Shown here piece after piece: positions 33,813 to 44,365 of a stretch of 64,000 bases of DNA (position 1 is its first letter; every line of letters begins with the position of its first letter). A program made the position numbers and the translations under genes. Source of the stretch: Cotesia glomerata (Eukaryota; Arthropoda; Insecta; Hymenoptera; Braconidae); assembly GCF_020080835.1 (NCBI RefSeq), contig NC_058167.1:3100659-3164658 (forward strand), given 5' to 3'. Below the pieces are notes generated by a model, which did no database searches, was not told where the DNA came from, and worked only from the letters and a program-made list of their open reading frames with translations.

Positions 33813-34145
33813 GATCATATCAGAGCTTACTTTTGTATGGGGCGACATAAGAATGTTGACAGCTTTTATCTCTCTCAAACCTATTCAAGAATTCCGAAAC
33901 ATTTGATTAGAGACAATACTAACTTTTTTGTCCTGTTTCGTCAAGATGAAATGAACTTGAAACATATTTATAACGATCATGTAAATACTGATATGTCGTA
34001 TAATGAATTCAGAGACTTATGTGCAGCATGTTGGAATGATAAAAACAGTGATGACAAGCATGGATTTGTAGTGGTTGACAAAGATAGTGAATTAAATAAT
34101 GGCCGCTATAGAAAAGGCTTCGATTGCTTGATAAGTATAAGTTAA
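33813..34145 (+). pseudogene. Maverick/Polinton packaging ATPase, C-terminal part
   Basis: From the gap edge the frame reads DHIRAYFCMGRHKN, then YLSQTYSRIPKHLIRDN, FFVLFRQDE, HVNTDMSY and NGRYRKGFD, a strong match to the C-terminal half of the FtsK/HerA-type genome-packaging ATPase of Mavericks. Walker A and B would lie upstream and are missing behind the N run. The C terminus is intact. The protein would pump element DNA into capsids in an intact Polinton. Whether the missing half exists depends on the gap. Confidence 0.85.
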
Positions 34146-34199
34146 ATGATCACGTATAAAACTGAACAGTTGCATTACGTTTTCAGGTGTGTAAACATG

Positions 34200-35144
34200 G
34201 CATATAAAAAAATATTTCTCAACAGGCTGAGATGTTGAATCAAATATCTAAAGTTAGTGATGCAATCAGTCAAAAATATAAAATATTAAAAATCGGAAGA
34301 TTCTTCTGAACAAGCAGCAAATGAAGCATTTAAACCTATAGTTACACCATTAAAAACTTTAGTCTAAAACTCTAAAGCTATAAAATATGAAATTAAACAA
34401 GAGAATTCACAAAATTATTCTATCAAGAAGCCTGAAGTAAGTCAATATGAGACGTTCTACGATGACACCCCTCAAATATTAGCTGAAAATTCTGATTTAG
34501 ATGAATCCAGTACAAGCATGATAAATCAAACTATTGTCTCGCTATTTCCAGGAACGATAAGCACACCAATAAAAGAGCAAGACTCTTTATCCCAATATAT
34601 ATCAACATTAAATAGAAACAAAAAAAATTCTCGAGGACTAGATAGCAGATTTGGAATTCGTAAAAAGGGTCAACAACTATTTTTAGGTGATTCAACAGTG
34701 CAGTTTCAGAATGATACTCTGATAGTGGAAAATAAAACTATTCCTTTAACTCCAGGAGTGATTGAGTTATTATTTAAAAGTGAGCCTCTAGAGCGTCTAA
34801 TAAATTATTATGATTTGAAAGTTTATAAAGATCTATTAATTTCAACAAATACACATAAAAAGCATTATGAAGCAGATCGAACTCTTTACACTGAAAAGAG
34901 CACCAAGTAAAATAAATATATCTTTCAGCTAACTCAATCATTCATAGAGGGTCAAGGATTACCTAATTTTATGACAGCTTCTAGAAAATGAAAAAATATT
35001 GATTATGTTTACTGGGATGATCCTAATGAACTAGTTGATAGGCTTCGTTTACTAACAGCATCTCAGGTTGCTGGTAACACTAGTCACTCAAATGAAATAA
35101 TCTCTATTATTGAAGAGTTACGTGAAGCTCAAATTGTTTATTAA
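34200..35144 (+). pseudogene. Conserved Polinton protein next to the ATPase, broken
   Basis: An open stretch at 34518-34910 reads TISTPIKEQDSLSQYI, RGLDSRFGIR and PLTPGVIELLF. Past stops, a second block (about 34960-35144) reads YVYWDDPNELVDRLRLL, then ASQVAGNTSHSNEI and IEELREAQI. Both blocks are features I associate with a protein of unknown function encoded beside the Polinton ATPase. Stop codons at about 34290, 34365, 34908 and 34987 break it. Same strand as the ATPase, in the usual neighbourhood. Confidence 0.7.
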
Positions 35145-35689
35145 AATACTCAAAAAAATCATCAGCATCATCATTTATCAGTAAGCTGTTGAAAAGAGTG
35201 GATTGTAGAAAAATGAGTATCCATAAAGTAAAAACAATAATTGAAATCTTAAACACTGCTGATGTTATTATGCTTACCGGCTATAGCATGTCCTCCAGCT
35301 CTTCCAGATCATAGATACTTTCTAACAAAATTGCCAGAATCACAGATAAATACGCTTGCATTGATTGGTAGTCATGATTCAGCTACATATAATACATTAA
35401 CATTAGCTGCACAAACACAACAGAGAAGTATAACAGAACAATTAAATGCTGGTATACGAGTGTTGGATATAAGAGTACGTCGAATAGAAAATGTTTTTGC
35501 TATACATCATGACTCTATCTACTTAGGGATAACGTTTGGTGATATAAGGGAGCGTCCATAAACAACGTGGTCATATTTTAGCCCTTTTTAGACCCCTCCC
35601 ACCACTCATGTAGCCTAACGTAGCTTTTCTCGTGACCCCCTCCCCTCCACGCCCCGATGGAACGTGGTTTTTTTACGTAATATTTTTTG

Positions 35690-36020
35690 CACGGAAAAAA
35701 AATATTGCGAAAATGACTATCCAACGTATCCTTCAATTAACGATCCGGTTTTCTAATTTAAGGATTCATTTGTCTCACTTAAGCATACAGAGAGTAGCTC
35801 TTGTAAATATATGTAGTTTCGTCAAAGCAAGCAACCGTTTTGTCAACGTGAGGATCTGTATAGTTGAATCAACTAAATGTAAGGCCTAAAATAATGATAC
35901 GGATTGTCAATTTGATGATCCGCTGTATAGCTGAATTGGCTATACAGCGTATCTAAAAAAAAATGACTATACGGCGCATAGTCAGAATAACGATACGTAT
36001 CCTCATTCTAACGATATTTT
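35690..36020. mobile_element. MITE, CACGGAAA family, copy 2 (nested)
   Basis: Matches 20597-20955 in inverse orientation: CACGGAAAAAAAATATTG at the left, TATACAGCGTAT in the middle, and a right end decayed to TTTTTCTCTCAATG. Confidence 0.8.
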
Positions 36021-36160
36021 TCTCTCAATGTGCTCTCTACTTTACATTAATTAAGAAAAAGTTTATTTTGAAGGAATAATAATAATTTCTGCTTAATATA
36101 TTAGGGCATCTAGCCACGTCCAAGTCACCTATGTTAACGCAATATCATAAAAAAATTGCG

Positions 36161-36288
36161 TTAACCCTCTGAGGCCGAGATGGGACAAACTGAGCCGCGT
36201 GGCACCGGAGTAGGGAGCGTGTAAAGTAAATTTGGAAGGGGGCATTTCACCAAGAGTGGGGGAAACGTCCAGAAGCCTCAGAGGTTAA
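36161..36288. mobile_element. 128-bp mini-element flanked by TTAA
   Basis: TTAA then CCCTCTGAGGC; the right end is GCCTCAGAGG then TTAA. A CCC-start with TTAA duplication is the piggyBac pattern. Non-coding. Confidence 0.65.
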
Positions 36289-36459
36289 CATAAAATTTAA
36301 CATAAAATTTTCCGAAAATTAAAAATAAATAAATGCATTGATATAATAATTTATTAATATTTTATACAACTTTATTGAGCCTTTTTGATGAATGATTGTT
36401 TAAAATATCATAGGATTGAATAAGATTTAATAATTCATTTATTAAATACAATTTATTAA

Positions 36460-36534
36460 GGCTGGCAATAGCCTGGTCAGCTCGGTGCCCGCTTTTTGAA
36501 AGAGTGGGATCCGGGTTCGATCCCGGCACGCGCT
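36460..36534 (+). ncRNA. tRNA-like sequence (SINE head)
   Basis: A-box-like TAGCCTGGTCAGCTCGG (36469-36485) and B-box GGGTTCGATCCC (36513-36524) at tRNA spacing, with CCGGG/CCCGG T-arm pairs but a six-base loop. Not a working tRNA. Confidence 0.5.
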
Positions 36535-36594
36535 AACATTTTTCAGTGATTATAAATAAAAATATGTGCGTTATGTTGTCAGCCTGTGGAAGTG

Positions 36595-37085
36595 GCAGAG
36601 ATAGCCGGGCGGCACACGTCCGACTTTGGGCGATCACTCATTTAAGCAACAGCTTGAATGGGTGACCACTCTAGTCAGCGTTGGCTAGCGAGAGGGATCT
36701 TTGCACACTAAGAGAGGGGCCTAACGCTCCAGTGGTCGATAAAGAAGAGTTTCTTATCAATCACTGTAGACTTAGCCCAGCTCCGACTGTACTAACATAG
36801 GTTTTCTCTGTAGTTTCCCCATGTTACTGTTCCAATAGCCGAGTGGTGAGGATCAGGGTGAATACGGTACAGAAGGCACAAGTCGGTCCACAGCCGCATT
36901 GAGAAGTGTGTGTTGGGCAGGGGGGTGGGGACAAGAGAAGGTAGTGAGTCCAATGAGTGATAATAATAATGAAAGTAAATACAGAGTAGAGCTGGAAGAA
37001 GGTGTTGTGTAACAAAGGAAGTGAAAATAATACCCCACCCTCCCTTGTAAAACACTGCCCAGGTGATACAAGTAAAACCTCCATT
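36595..37085 (+). mobile_element. SINE with 5S rRNA-like head
   Basis: 36615-36690 contains CGTCCGACTTTGGGCGATCAC, then AAGCAAC, GAATGGGTGACCACT and GCGTTGGC, in the order of the 5S rRNA internal promoter (A-box AAGCAAC, C-box GGATGGGTGACC) but with shorter spacing. A body of about 400 bp follows, ending in ATTATTATTATTAAGG. ORFs seen here on the minus strand are not genes. Confidence 0.55.
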
Positions 37086-38145
37086 ATTATTATTAAGGTT
37101 TATTAACTTTTAATGAATAGTTGATAACCATTTCTAGAGATCATTTAGCTGTTAATAAATGTACTTCTCTCAAAAATATGAATTCATCAACAGTTCATTA
37201 TTTTTGCAAACATTTTATTCATAATTCCTTAGAAAAAATTAGCATCCATATTTCAAATAAAATTATTAAACAGTTATAAATTTATTTCACAAAATAATTC
37301 TCATTTGAAGAAAACTACGTAGCTTTGCTTTACCTCCTCCTCCCCCCCCCCCGTTACGTAGCTCAGCGTAGTATTCAAACTCATCCCTCCCTCCTCTCGA
37401 CAAGGCTACGTGGTTTATGGACGCTCCCTAGTGAACGAAGTGTGGAAGTTTTTGAGAAGACATCCCTATGAATTTGTAATAATGTTCCTGCCTGAGGAAT
37501 ATTACAGTGAAAGAAGTACTATGAGTGAATGTGAAATCTTGGAAAATAGATACATTAAAATTTATGGTAATCTCTTCGTTCAATTTTGGTTAGTAGAAGA
37601 CATCATCAAATAACATCGTGGAAAAATTTTATTAGCCCGTGGTAATAACGATTTTGGGCTATGCGCTGTCAGTTTACATTGTGATCAGCAGAATCTGTGG
37701 AAAATAACATCTACTTTTACTCGAACTGCTAAATGGAATGCTATTTCTGCTTTTCAAGATAAAATCTTTAATGCAAATTCCAGTGAGTCGTGTTATATCA
37801 ATTATTTGTCTCCTCACGGTGGTATCATTGGTCCTAATACTATAGCTAATAAGTTTTGGAGTGATATTCTAGAATTTTCAGGAACAGGATTACGACCTGG
37901 TATGAATTATCGAATGATCAAATACTTTCGTAACATAAAAAACACCTTATACATTGTAATGGTTGACAATCCACTACCTCAACTATTGGATAAAATTGTG
38001 ATTAGCAATTATGAGAGATAAGAATAAATTATTACTAATTATATATACATAATAATCACAAAAAATATGATTGAAGTTGAGTGGATAATTATTATAGTAA
38101 AAGTATATAATGATGGATAAAATAATAATGAAGTTAGTATAGATA

Positions 38146-39149
38146 GTGACAGTCACCAAAGTAGACAAATTTTCACATGCTTATACTAAAATGGCTAATG
38201 AAAAAGGTGTTATAGCTCAAGAGCTTCACAGATTAGCTCGAAGAAATTATCCTCGTCGTCATGTTGATATTCAAGGGATTGATGAAACATGGCAAGCTGA
38301 TCTGGTTGAAATGATTCCATATTCTAAATTTAATAATGGTTATAAATATTTACTTACAATAATAGACATTCTCTCAAAGTATGCTTGGGTACTTCTTATT
38401 AAAAGAAAAAGTGCTGATGATGTTAGAAATGCCATGAAAAGTGTTATACAATAACAAAACCGTAAACTGAAAAATGTACATGTTGATAATGGTAAAGAGT
38501 TTTATAACAACGACTTTATAGAGCTCATGAAAAAATATAAAATCAACATGTACTCAACATTCAGCAACTTGAAAGCTTCAATATGTGAACGGTTCAATCG
38601 AACACTAAAAAATAAAATGTGGCAACAGTTTACAGCACGTGGTACTTACAAATGGGTTGATATACTCCCCGAGTTGATAAATACTTATAATAGCACTAGA
38701 CATCGAACTCTTAAAATGAAACCTATTGAAGTGACCGCTGCCAACGAAAACCAGTTGCTACAAACAATATATAAACCTCTTGGAGTGAAACCAGCAATTA
38801 AAAAGAAATCGAGATTTGAATCTCGTAATAATTACGAGTTGGAGTTGGAGATAAAGTTCGCATAGGCAAGTATAAACACGTATTCGAGAAATGGTATACC
38901 CCCAACTGGACAACAGAAATTTTTACAATCAAGATAGTGCGAAATACAAACCCAATAACATACAAATTGATTGACTACCGTGACCAACCAATTGAGGGAG
39001 GCTTTTATGCTGAAGAACTTAGTAAAGTAAAATATCCAGATGTGTACTTGATAGAGAAAGTCTTAAAGAAACGTGGAAATAAGGTTTATGTTAAGTGGAT
39101 GGGTTTTGACAATTCTCATAACAGCTGGATTGATGAATCTGATATGTAA
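38146..39149 (+). pseudogene. Polinton integrase with chromodomain, broken
   Basis: Retrovirus-like DDE integrase. First Asp in TWQADLVEM (near 38300), second Asp in HVDNGKEF (near 38478), Glu in ASICERFNRTLK (near 38590). The C-terminal part (38937-39149) has a chromodomain, YLIEKVLKKRGNKVYVKWMG then SWIDESDM, as in Maverick integrases. Breaks: TAA at 38452-38454 and a frame change near 38850. The N-terminal zinc finger was not found upstream. Same strand as the ATPase and PI-PLC and convergent with polB. Confidence 0.88.
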
Positions 39150-40620
39150 ACTAATGATGTAAAATGATGTATGAATAAATAAATAAATAAACATGAGAAT
39201 TATTTGTTTTTTTTTTTTTTTTTATTTTTATAAAATAACTCCTAACCTTATTACATTTGAAATCACTTATAAAATAGAATTAAGATAAGCAATATATAAA
39301 TTCCTTAATCATATCGTGGTCTTTTATTAGACTCTTTATACCCCCAAGGTAGTGTATCAGTTGAATCTTCTATGAGTTTTCTTTTATTATCACTTTTTTA
39401 CTATCAAAATTTAGCACTTTTATAGATCTTTTAACTGTTCTAACGACATGCTTTGTACTTTGAAAAATATGTTGATCACACTGTAGAGTATCACGCTCCA
39501 TAAGACATTTTTTATAATTTTCAAAAGTAATTTTATTTAATGCTGCTTTTTTAACACCTTTTGCCTTTTTTGTCAATCTATCTTTCTCCACTGGAGTTTC
39601 TGAAACTTTATAGGTATATTTTTTAGCTCTCAATCCGATAAACTCGGTCATTATGTAACCATTGTTCTCATCTTTCATAAGACCTAATACTTTTTTGTTT
39701 ATCAAAGGTATTTTGTAAGCATTATTTGGAGGATACGCTGAAGTGTCAAATTTATGAATGTCGCGTTTAATGTACTTATAAATATCATCAACATGAAAGT
39801 GATAGATTAAACTATCAGTATCTATATATAATAATTTAGATTGATCTTCAGTAAATATTTTTTTTTTATATAATTATAATGAAAGTCATAAATAAATGTT
39901 TTGGATAGATCTAAAATGCTAAAACTTATATAAATAGGCTTATTAAAATAAACATTAGCTTTATTGAACTCAACATTTACCAAATTTTCATCGAAAATTG
40001 TAAAACTATGGAAATTTGGACGTGAAAGAAGATTTTTATACCCATATCGTCCAGTCTACTGTGTAACCATCTTAACTTCTTTATGCTTTTGTACATTTTC
40101 CATAGTTTTACCAAATACAGCATTATTCATTAGTTTATAGAAATCTTTTTCAAATTCATTCTTGGCTTTTTGACGACACTCTGTATTTTTGTCAATATAA
40201 GGTTTTAGTTATCGTGATTGTTTGAAAGTTAGAACGCGATGAATCTTCATAAGTTTTAGACCTAAATCAAGACATTGCTGCAAAGTCTTATAATGAATAA
40301 TATATTTTTCTTTATACCTCGGTCGAAAGTACGCATCTTTTGCACCTATTTTGAGGCAGGAAGTTAAAGATTCGTGCATTAATTAAGCTACACATTCGCC
40401 TTCTATAACAACGGGAGCAAATGCTTTCGCTACCGCGACTGACATTAGTCATTTGTTACTAACTATGTTTTGTTTACGCTGATCATTTACGATTGATGGT
40501 ACAATACAACTTAGTTATATTTCTTTCTTTCTTCTACTTACATGAAATATTTCATACTTATATAGAGATATAGATAAAAATATAACTGTCGTAAGAGTGA
40601 GTAGATCATCCGATGTAACT

Positions 40621-40650
40621 TATAATCAGGTTGTACTGTACTGAGATTCA
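40621..40650 (+). promoter_or_regulatory. Isolated TATA/initiator pair
   Basis: TATAATC starts at 40621 and TTCAGTTTG has its A at 40650, a 29-base spacing typical of insect core promoters. An ATG at 40673 opens only about 20 codons (MDQLYLINELF). It may be the cut-off start of a gene carried by the inserted DNA. Confidence 0.4.
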
Positions 40651-40922
40651 GTTTGACAGTGACGTGTGTAAAATGGATCAACTTTATTTAATTAATGAAT
40701 TATTCAGAAAAATGTACGCAATAACAACAATTTAATTTGATTTTTATTAATTATTGTTAATTTTCAGATAATATGCTCGTTTTTTCTATTTTTAACCGAG
40801 AATAATCTTTATTATGTTTGTTGAATTCAAGAAATTTCAGTTTTATTTAATCTAAAAATTTAAAAAAAAAAATGTTTTTTAATTATTTTTTATTTGATTT
40901 TACATTCATTTTTTTTATTCGA

Positions 40923-40991
40923 TGCCTGCCCCCCCCCCCCCCCGACCATCAGCACTCGCTTTGCTCGTGCCGCAAATGTCGAGGGCAGGCA
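40923..40991. other. Hairpin A1 (first of the double-hairpin unit)
   Basis: Outer stem TGCCTGCCC/GGGCAGGCA, inner stem GCAC/GTGC around a CTCGCTTTGCTC-type loop, with a run of 13 or more C on one arm. Confidence 0.6.
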
Positions 40992-41053
40992 TTAATTTTT
41001 TTTCGATACAGTGCATGAAATATTTTACGTACTTTCGACCGGCTATAAAGAAA

Positions 41054-41188
41054 AATAGTATACACTACACGGGCAGAAGTTTGAGAGCTCTGAACTGCGC
41101 GCCGTGATGCCCTCGGCTACGTCTCAGGCATCATGGCGCGCAGTGCAGAAATCTCAAACTTTCTTCCCTAATAGTGTAATATACTATT
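41054..41188. other. Hairpin A2 (second of the double-hairpin unit), in polB
   Basis: Ends AATAGTATAC and GTAATATACTATT. Arms of about 60 bp pair, with inner GCGCGCC-TGATGCC against GGCATCATGGCGCGC. The loop is CTCGGCTACGTCTCA (41112-41126). A unit with the same ends and loop type but a different stem is at 58451-58584. Confidence 0.8.
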
Positions 41189-42544
41189 TCTTTGCGGTAT
41201 AGTGTGGTACAAAGTTTTGATTGTTTACTACCCGGGGGTATAAAGTGTTCTGGGCATAATGGTGAGTCTTTATGAGTCTCATTGAGTTCAAGAGGATAGT
41301 CTAGATCAACTTCTAAAATATAACCAATTGTTTCATCGGGATAATTGAAAATTTTTTGTAAATCAATTTCATAATCCTCTAACCACTTGAATGATCCTTG
41401 AGGTAAAGGAATACTCATTGCTGCACTGTACAAATTATTGATATCGTAATACATAAGATAAGATTCAGCTTTGTTTGGATCAAAATTATACATAAAATGA
41501 TTATTTGCTTTTGCGTATCGATTGGAGCATTGTGAAACACCCCCTCTTATCCCTTTTTCGAAGAATAAAATCATTTTCGGATCATCTAATAAGTCTAACT
41601 TTACACCTGTAAGCTTTAGCATTGCGCTGAATGTAAGACCTGGAGATGTATAGTAATGCGCAGGATCCAACTCATATGTTTTATAACAGCTACTACGAAA
41701 ATTCTCAAAAACGTCTGCTAATAATAAGACGTCTGTTTTTAAATATAAATCTGAATATTCTCCTAACGTTTTTATATTAAATTTCACCCAAACTTGCTTA
41801 GCATGATTATAATCTTTTTCATCAACATCTGCATCATTGAGACATGAATAGAAAGATTTTTGGTCTGGTAATTGATTATCATTTAATTTATCAAGAGATG
41901 ATACATACTCATAAGGAAAAATACCTTTTCTATTCACTAGAACCTTTTCTATTCGCACAAATTTGGAAAATGTGTGCGAGTTATTTTTTTATCATCATTT
42001 GTAAGATTGGATGCTAATTTATCAAGACTTGACGTCATAAACCGAAACGAATCTATGAATCTTAAGTTAACACATGTACCATGAATAGACTTTGTGAATG
42101 AGATGTATTTTTCCTTATTCACAGGTAGTATATTGAGAGTCCCTTTAAATACCCTAGCTAAGGAAATTATTATGAAGTGTGAGTCATACCCAGACAAATT
42201 GTGAAATACTACCGGTATTGTGTGAGACTGTTTATAATTTAAATTGCATTCTTGATGACACGGACCTCTAAAGGCACCTGTTAAATGGCAATGATCCCTA
42301 CACCTTATTTCATCTGGTGACTTGAACAATCCCCCACAAATGTGACAGTTCTCTGCATTATTGAAATAATTTTCCTCTTCAACACTAAGCGGTGTCATCT
42401 TCACAACATTCTTTAGAAGTTCATCAACTTTTCTACTGATAGACTCAAACTGTTTCATTAACCAAGTAATACAGTCAGGTGTTCGATTTATCTCGAATTT
42501 GCTCAAAGAGTTATCATAATCACAGTAAAGATAATAAGCCGCAC

Positions 42545-44365
42545 TGTGAGAGATATGTTTATATATATATATATATTATAACGTTAAAATCTGTGGGAGA
42601 TTTAAGGGGTTGGTGGGTGGTCTCTTTGAACTAAACTACAAACGATATCTTTAATAGGAAACCTAGAGATTTAACCCCAAACGTTATACTTCCGACTCTC
42701 ATACTCCCGCGAACTGCCTCATCTATAACCGTAAGGACGCCAGATAATTTTATTTGCGAGAAATTACCAAAACTCAAAGAACTGTAACAATAAGGCTGGG
42801 AGCTGCAGCAGAGAAGGCGGGTATACTCGGTGTCGCTCAGTGTGTGGATTGTGGAGAGAGGGGGTGATCCGGTTGCACGTTGGGGAAACGTGTGTAAATC
42901 AAGACGCTGATGTTTCGGATTGATAGCTGATTTATTAACAAAGTCCCAAAAAAACTTAACAAAACTTTAACTATAAGGGTTACAACAAAACAGATACAGG
43001 AACTTAATTACCGGAAACTCGAATAAATATAACCATACAGAACTCAATATAATTTTTAGCTAGAAATACAAAAATTAAATAATTCTAATTACATTTGATT
43101 CTTACTGGAGCGATAACCCAATTAAAGTATAAATATCTAAAATGACCTGGGGCTTCAAAACATACCCTTCACAAAATCCTTAACTCTCTTAACTGTACAA
43201 AATAAAAACTCATAAAATATACCTTAAACGAAGCATCCTTCTTACTTTACTCAAAGAAAAAGAATAAATTTAAAACGTACCGCAACAAACGTTTTACAAG
43301 AGGACTATTCCCCAGAATACGAAATTAACTCGACAGAAATAACATAAATTAAATAATACCTTCTTTCCTTTTCCCGAGCCAGGATCGTCCATGGTGGCTA
43401 CCTCTCCTGGAGCCGGTATAAGTAGGGAATCGTAAAAGGATTTTACAAGAGGTTCTAACCCTCAAAATTAACACTGACCAAAGGCTTCCACAGGCATAAT
43501 GGTCCGATCACACCTGTGGCCTGCCAAAATTAACGTGGACCAGCGGTACTCTCGGCGAGGTTGGTCAAGTCTCGTCAGAAACACCAAAACCACCACAAGG
43601 GCAAAATTACTAAAACCGATTCCTACTCACACCTGACTCCTCCCATGTTGGAGCGCCAACATTACAGCTGGACTTCCGTAGTCCACCAGGAGTCTCAAAA
43701 GGGCTAGTTACCTAGCATCCACGAGGCCGGGTGACTTATTGTCCCGCTCCACGGCAACGTAGACTCGTCCACAAGCTCGAGACGCCAACTAATAACTTTA
43801 CTCTTTACTTTACCTTACTCACACAAAACTCAATCACTTTCCTCATTATTACTCTTAAATCTGTAGCTATAACCCAAACGACTCGAAGCTAATTAAATAA
43901 TTAATTAAATAAACAAAAGAAGAGAGAATCTGTAGCATAATCGTCTCTGAAGACGAATAAAAATTTATCGGGAACGCGTCCATCCTGGACGAAGACTGAA
44001 TAATTTTTCTGTAGCGTCTAACCTGGACAACGGTTGAAGACCGACTATATGGAACACGTCCGTCTCGGACGGCGGTCGAACTCGAACTCTCTTGATCGAT
44101 GATCACTCCTCTATCTTACTGTAACTAATTCGCGAACTAATTCCCCAAATCCTGTATTACCGCGAGGCTTGATATCGCGGCCTCCTACTTTACCTAACCC
44201 TGTAACTAACTATCCACAATTACCATAAATCAATAAAAAAAAATTTTAAATCGTTCTATTTACAGTATCTTGGGTTATCGCTGTACAATATTTTTGAACT
44301 TTTGAGCTAGTGCTCGATGTGACGCTCAGTTGTCACAGACCCCATGTGAAAAATAACGTCACAAT
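42545..44365 (-). mobile_element. LTR-like module C inserted in polB
   Basis: It splits polB between the KHI codons at 44375 and the SHSAAYY part at 42545. On the minus strand it begins TGTGACGTTATT at 44363, runs about 705 bp, and reaches TGGCGCTCCAAC (43658-43647), a Gypsy-type primer-binding sequence. About 1.1 kb of non-coding leader follows and ends in a TA run. No gag-pol and no second LTR. Its first bases match module B (TTGTGAC). Confidence 0.6.

Larger units (their letters stand above)
35547..37428. mobile_element. 1.9-kb TIR element in the PI-PLC gene
   Basis: Starts AGGGAGCGTCCATAAAC and ends GTTTATGGACGCTCCC. Flanks fit a TA duplication (35545-35546 and 37429-37430). Inner ends are C-rich on one strand, with ACGTAGC boxes. 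The interior has no transposase; it holds a MITE, a TTAA-flanked mini-element, a tRNA-like sequence and a 5S-like SINE. Confidence 0.82.
35262..38021 (+). pseudogene. Secreted-type PI-specific phospholipase C, split by a transposon
   Basis: The first part (35262-35546) opens with a hydrophobic MLLCLPAIA leader and then has IGSHDSATYN (catalytic His), GIRVLDIRVRR and FAIHHDS (second His), the X-domain core of bacterial-type PI-PLC that cleaves phosphatidylinositol. After an 1.88-kb insertion the frame resumes at 37429 with VNEVWKFLRRHPYEFVIMF and runs to 38021, with one in-frame TAA at 37611-37613. The two parts sum to about 290 residues, normal for single-domain PI-PLC. It lies between the Polinton protein and the integrase on the same strand, so it looks like Polinton cargo. 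Dead now. Confidence 0.8.
40334..41027. other. Inserted non-coding DNA in polB
   Basis: It separates polB CTTLYRK (41200) from KEKYIIHY (40310). AT-rich with no ORF. The borders carry a 31-bp inverted repeat (40303-40333 against 41028-41059, CGTACTTTCGACC plus TATAAAGAAAAATA), part of which is polB coding sequence. It contains an isolated promoter-like site and hairpin A1. Confidence 0.6.

Noticed and set aside
36792..37084. Three overlapping minus-strand ORFs
   Set aside because: They lie in the 5S-like SINE body and share no features of a protein.
43867..44106. 79-codon ORF
   Set aside because: Falls inside the LTR-like module in polB and lacks any recognisable feature.
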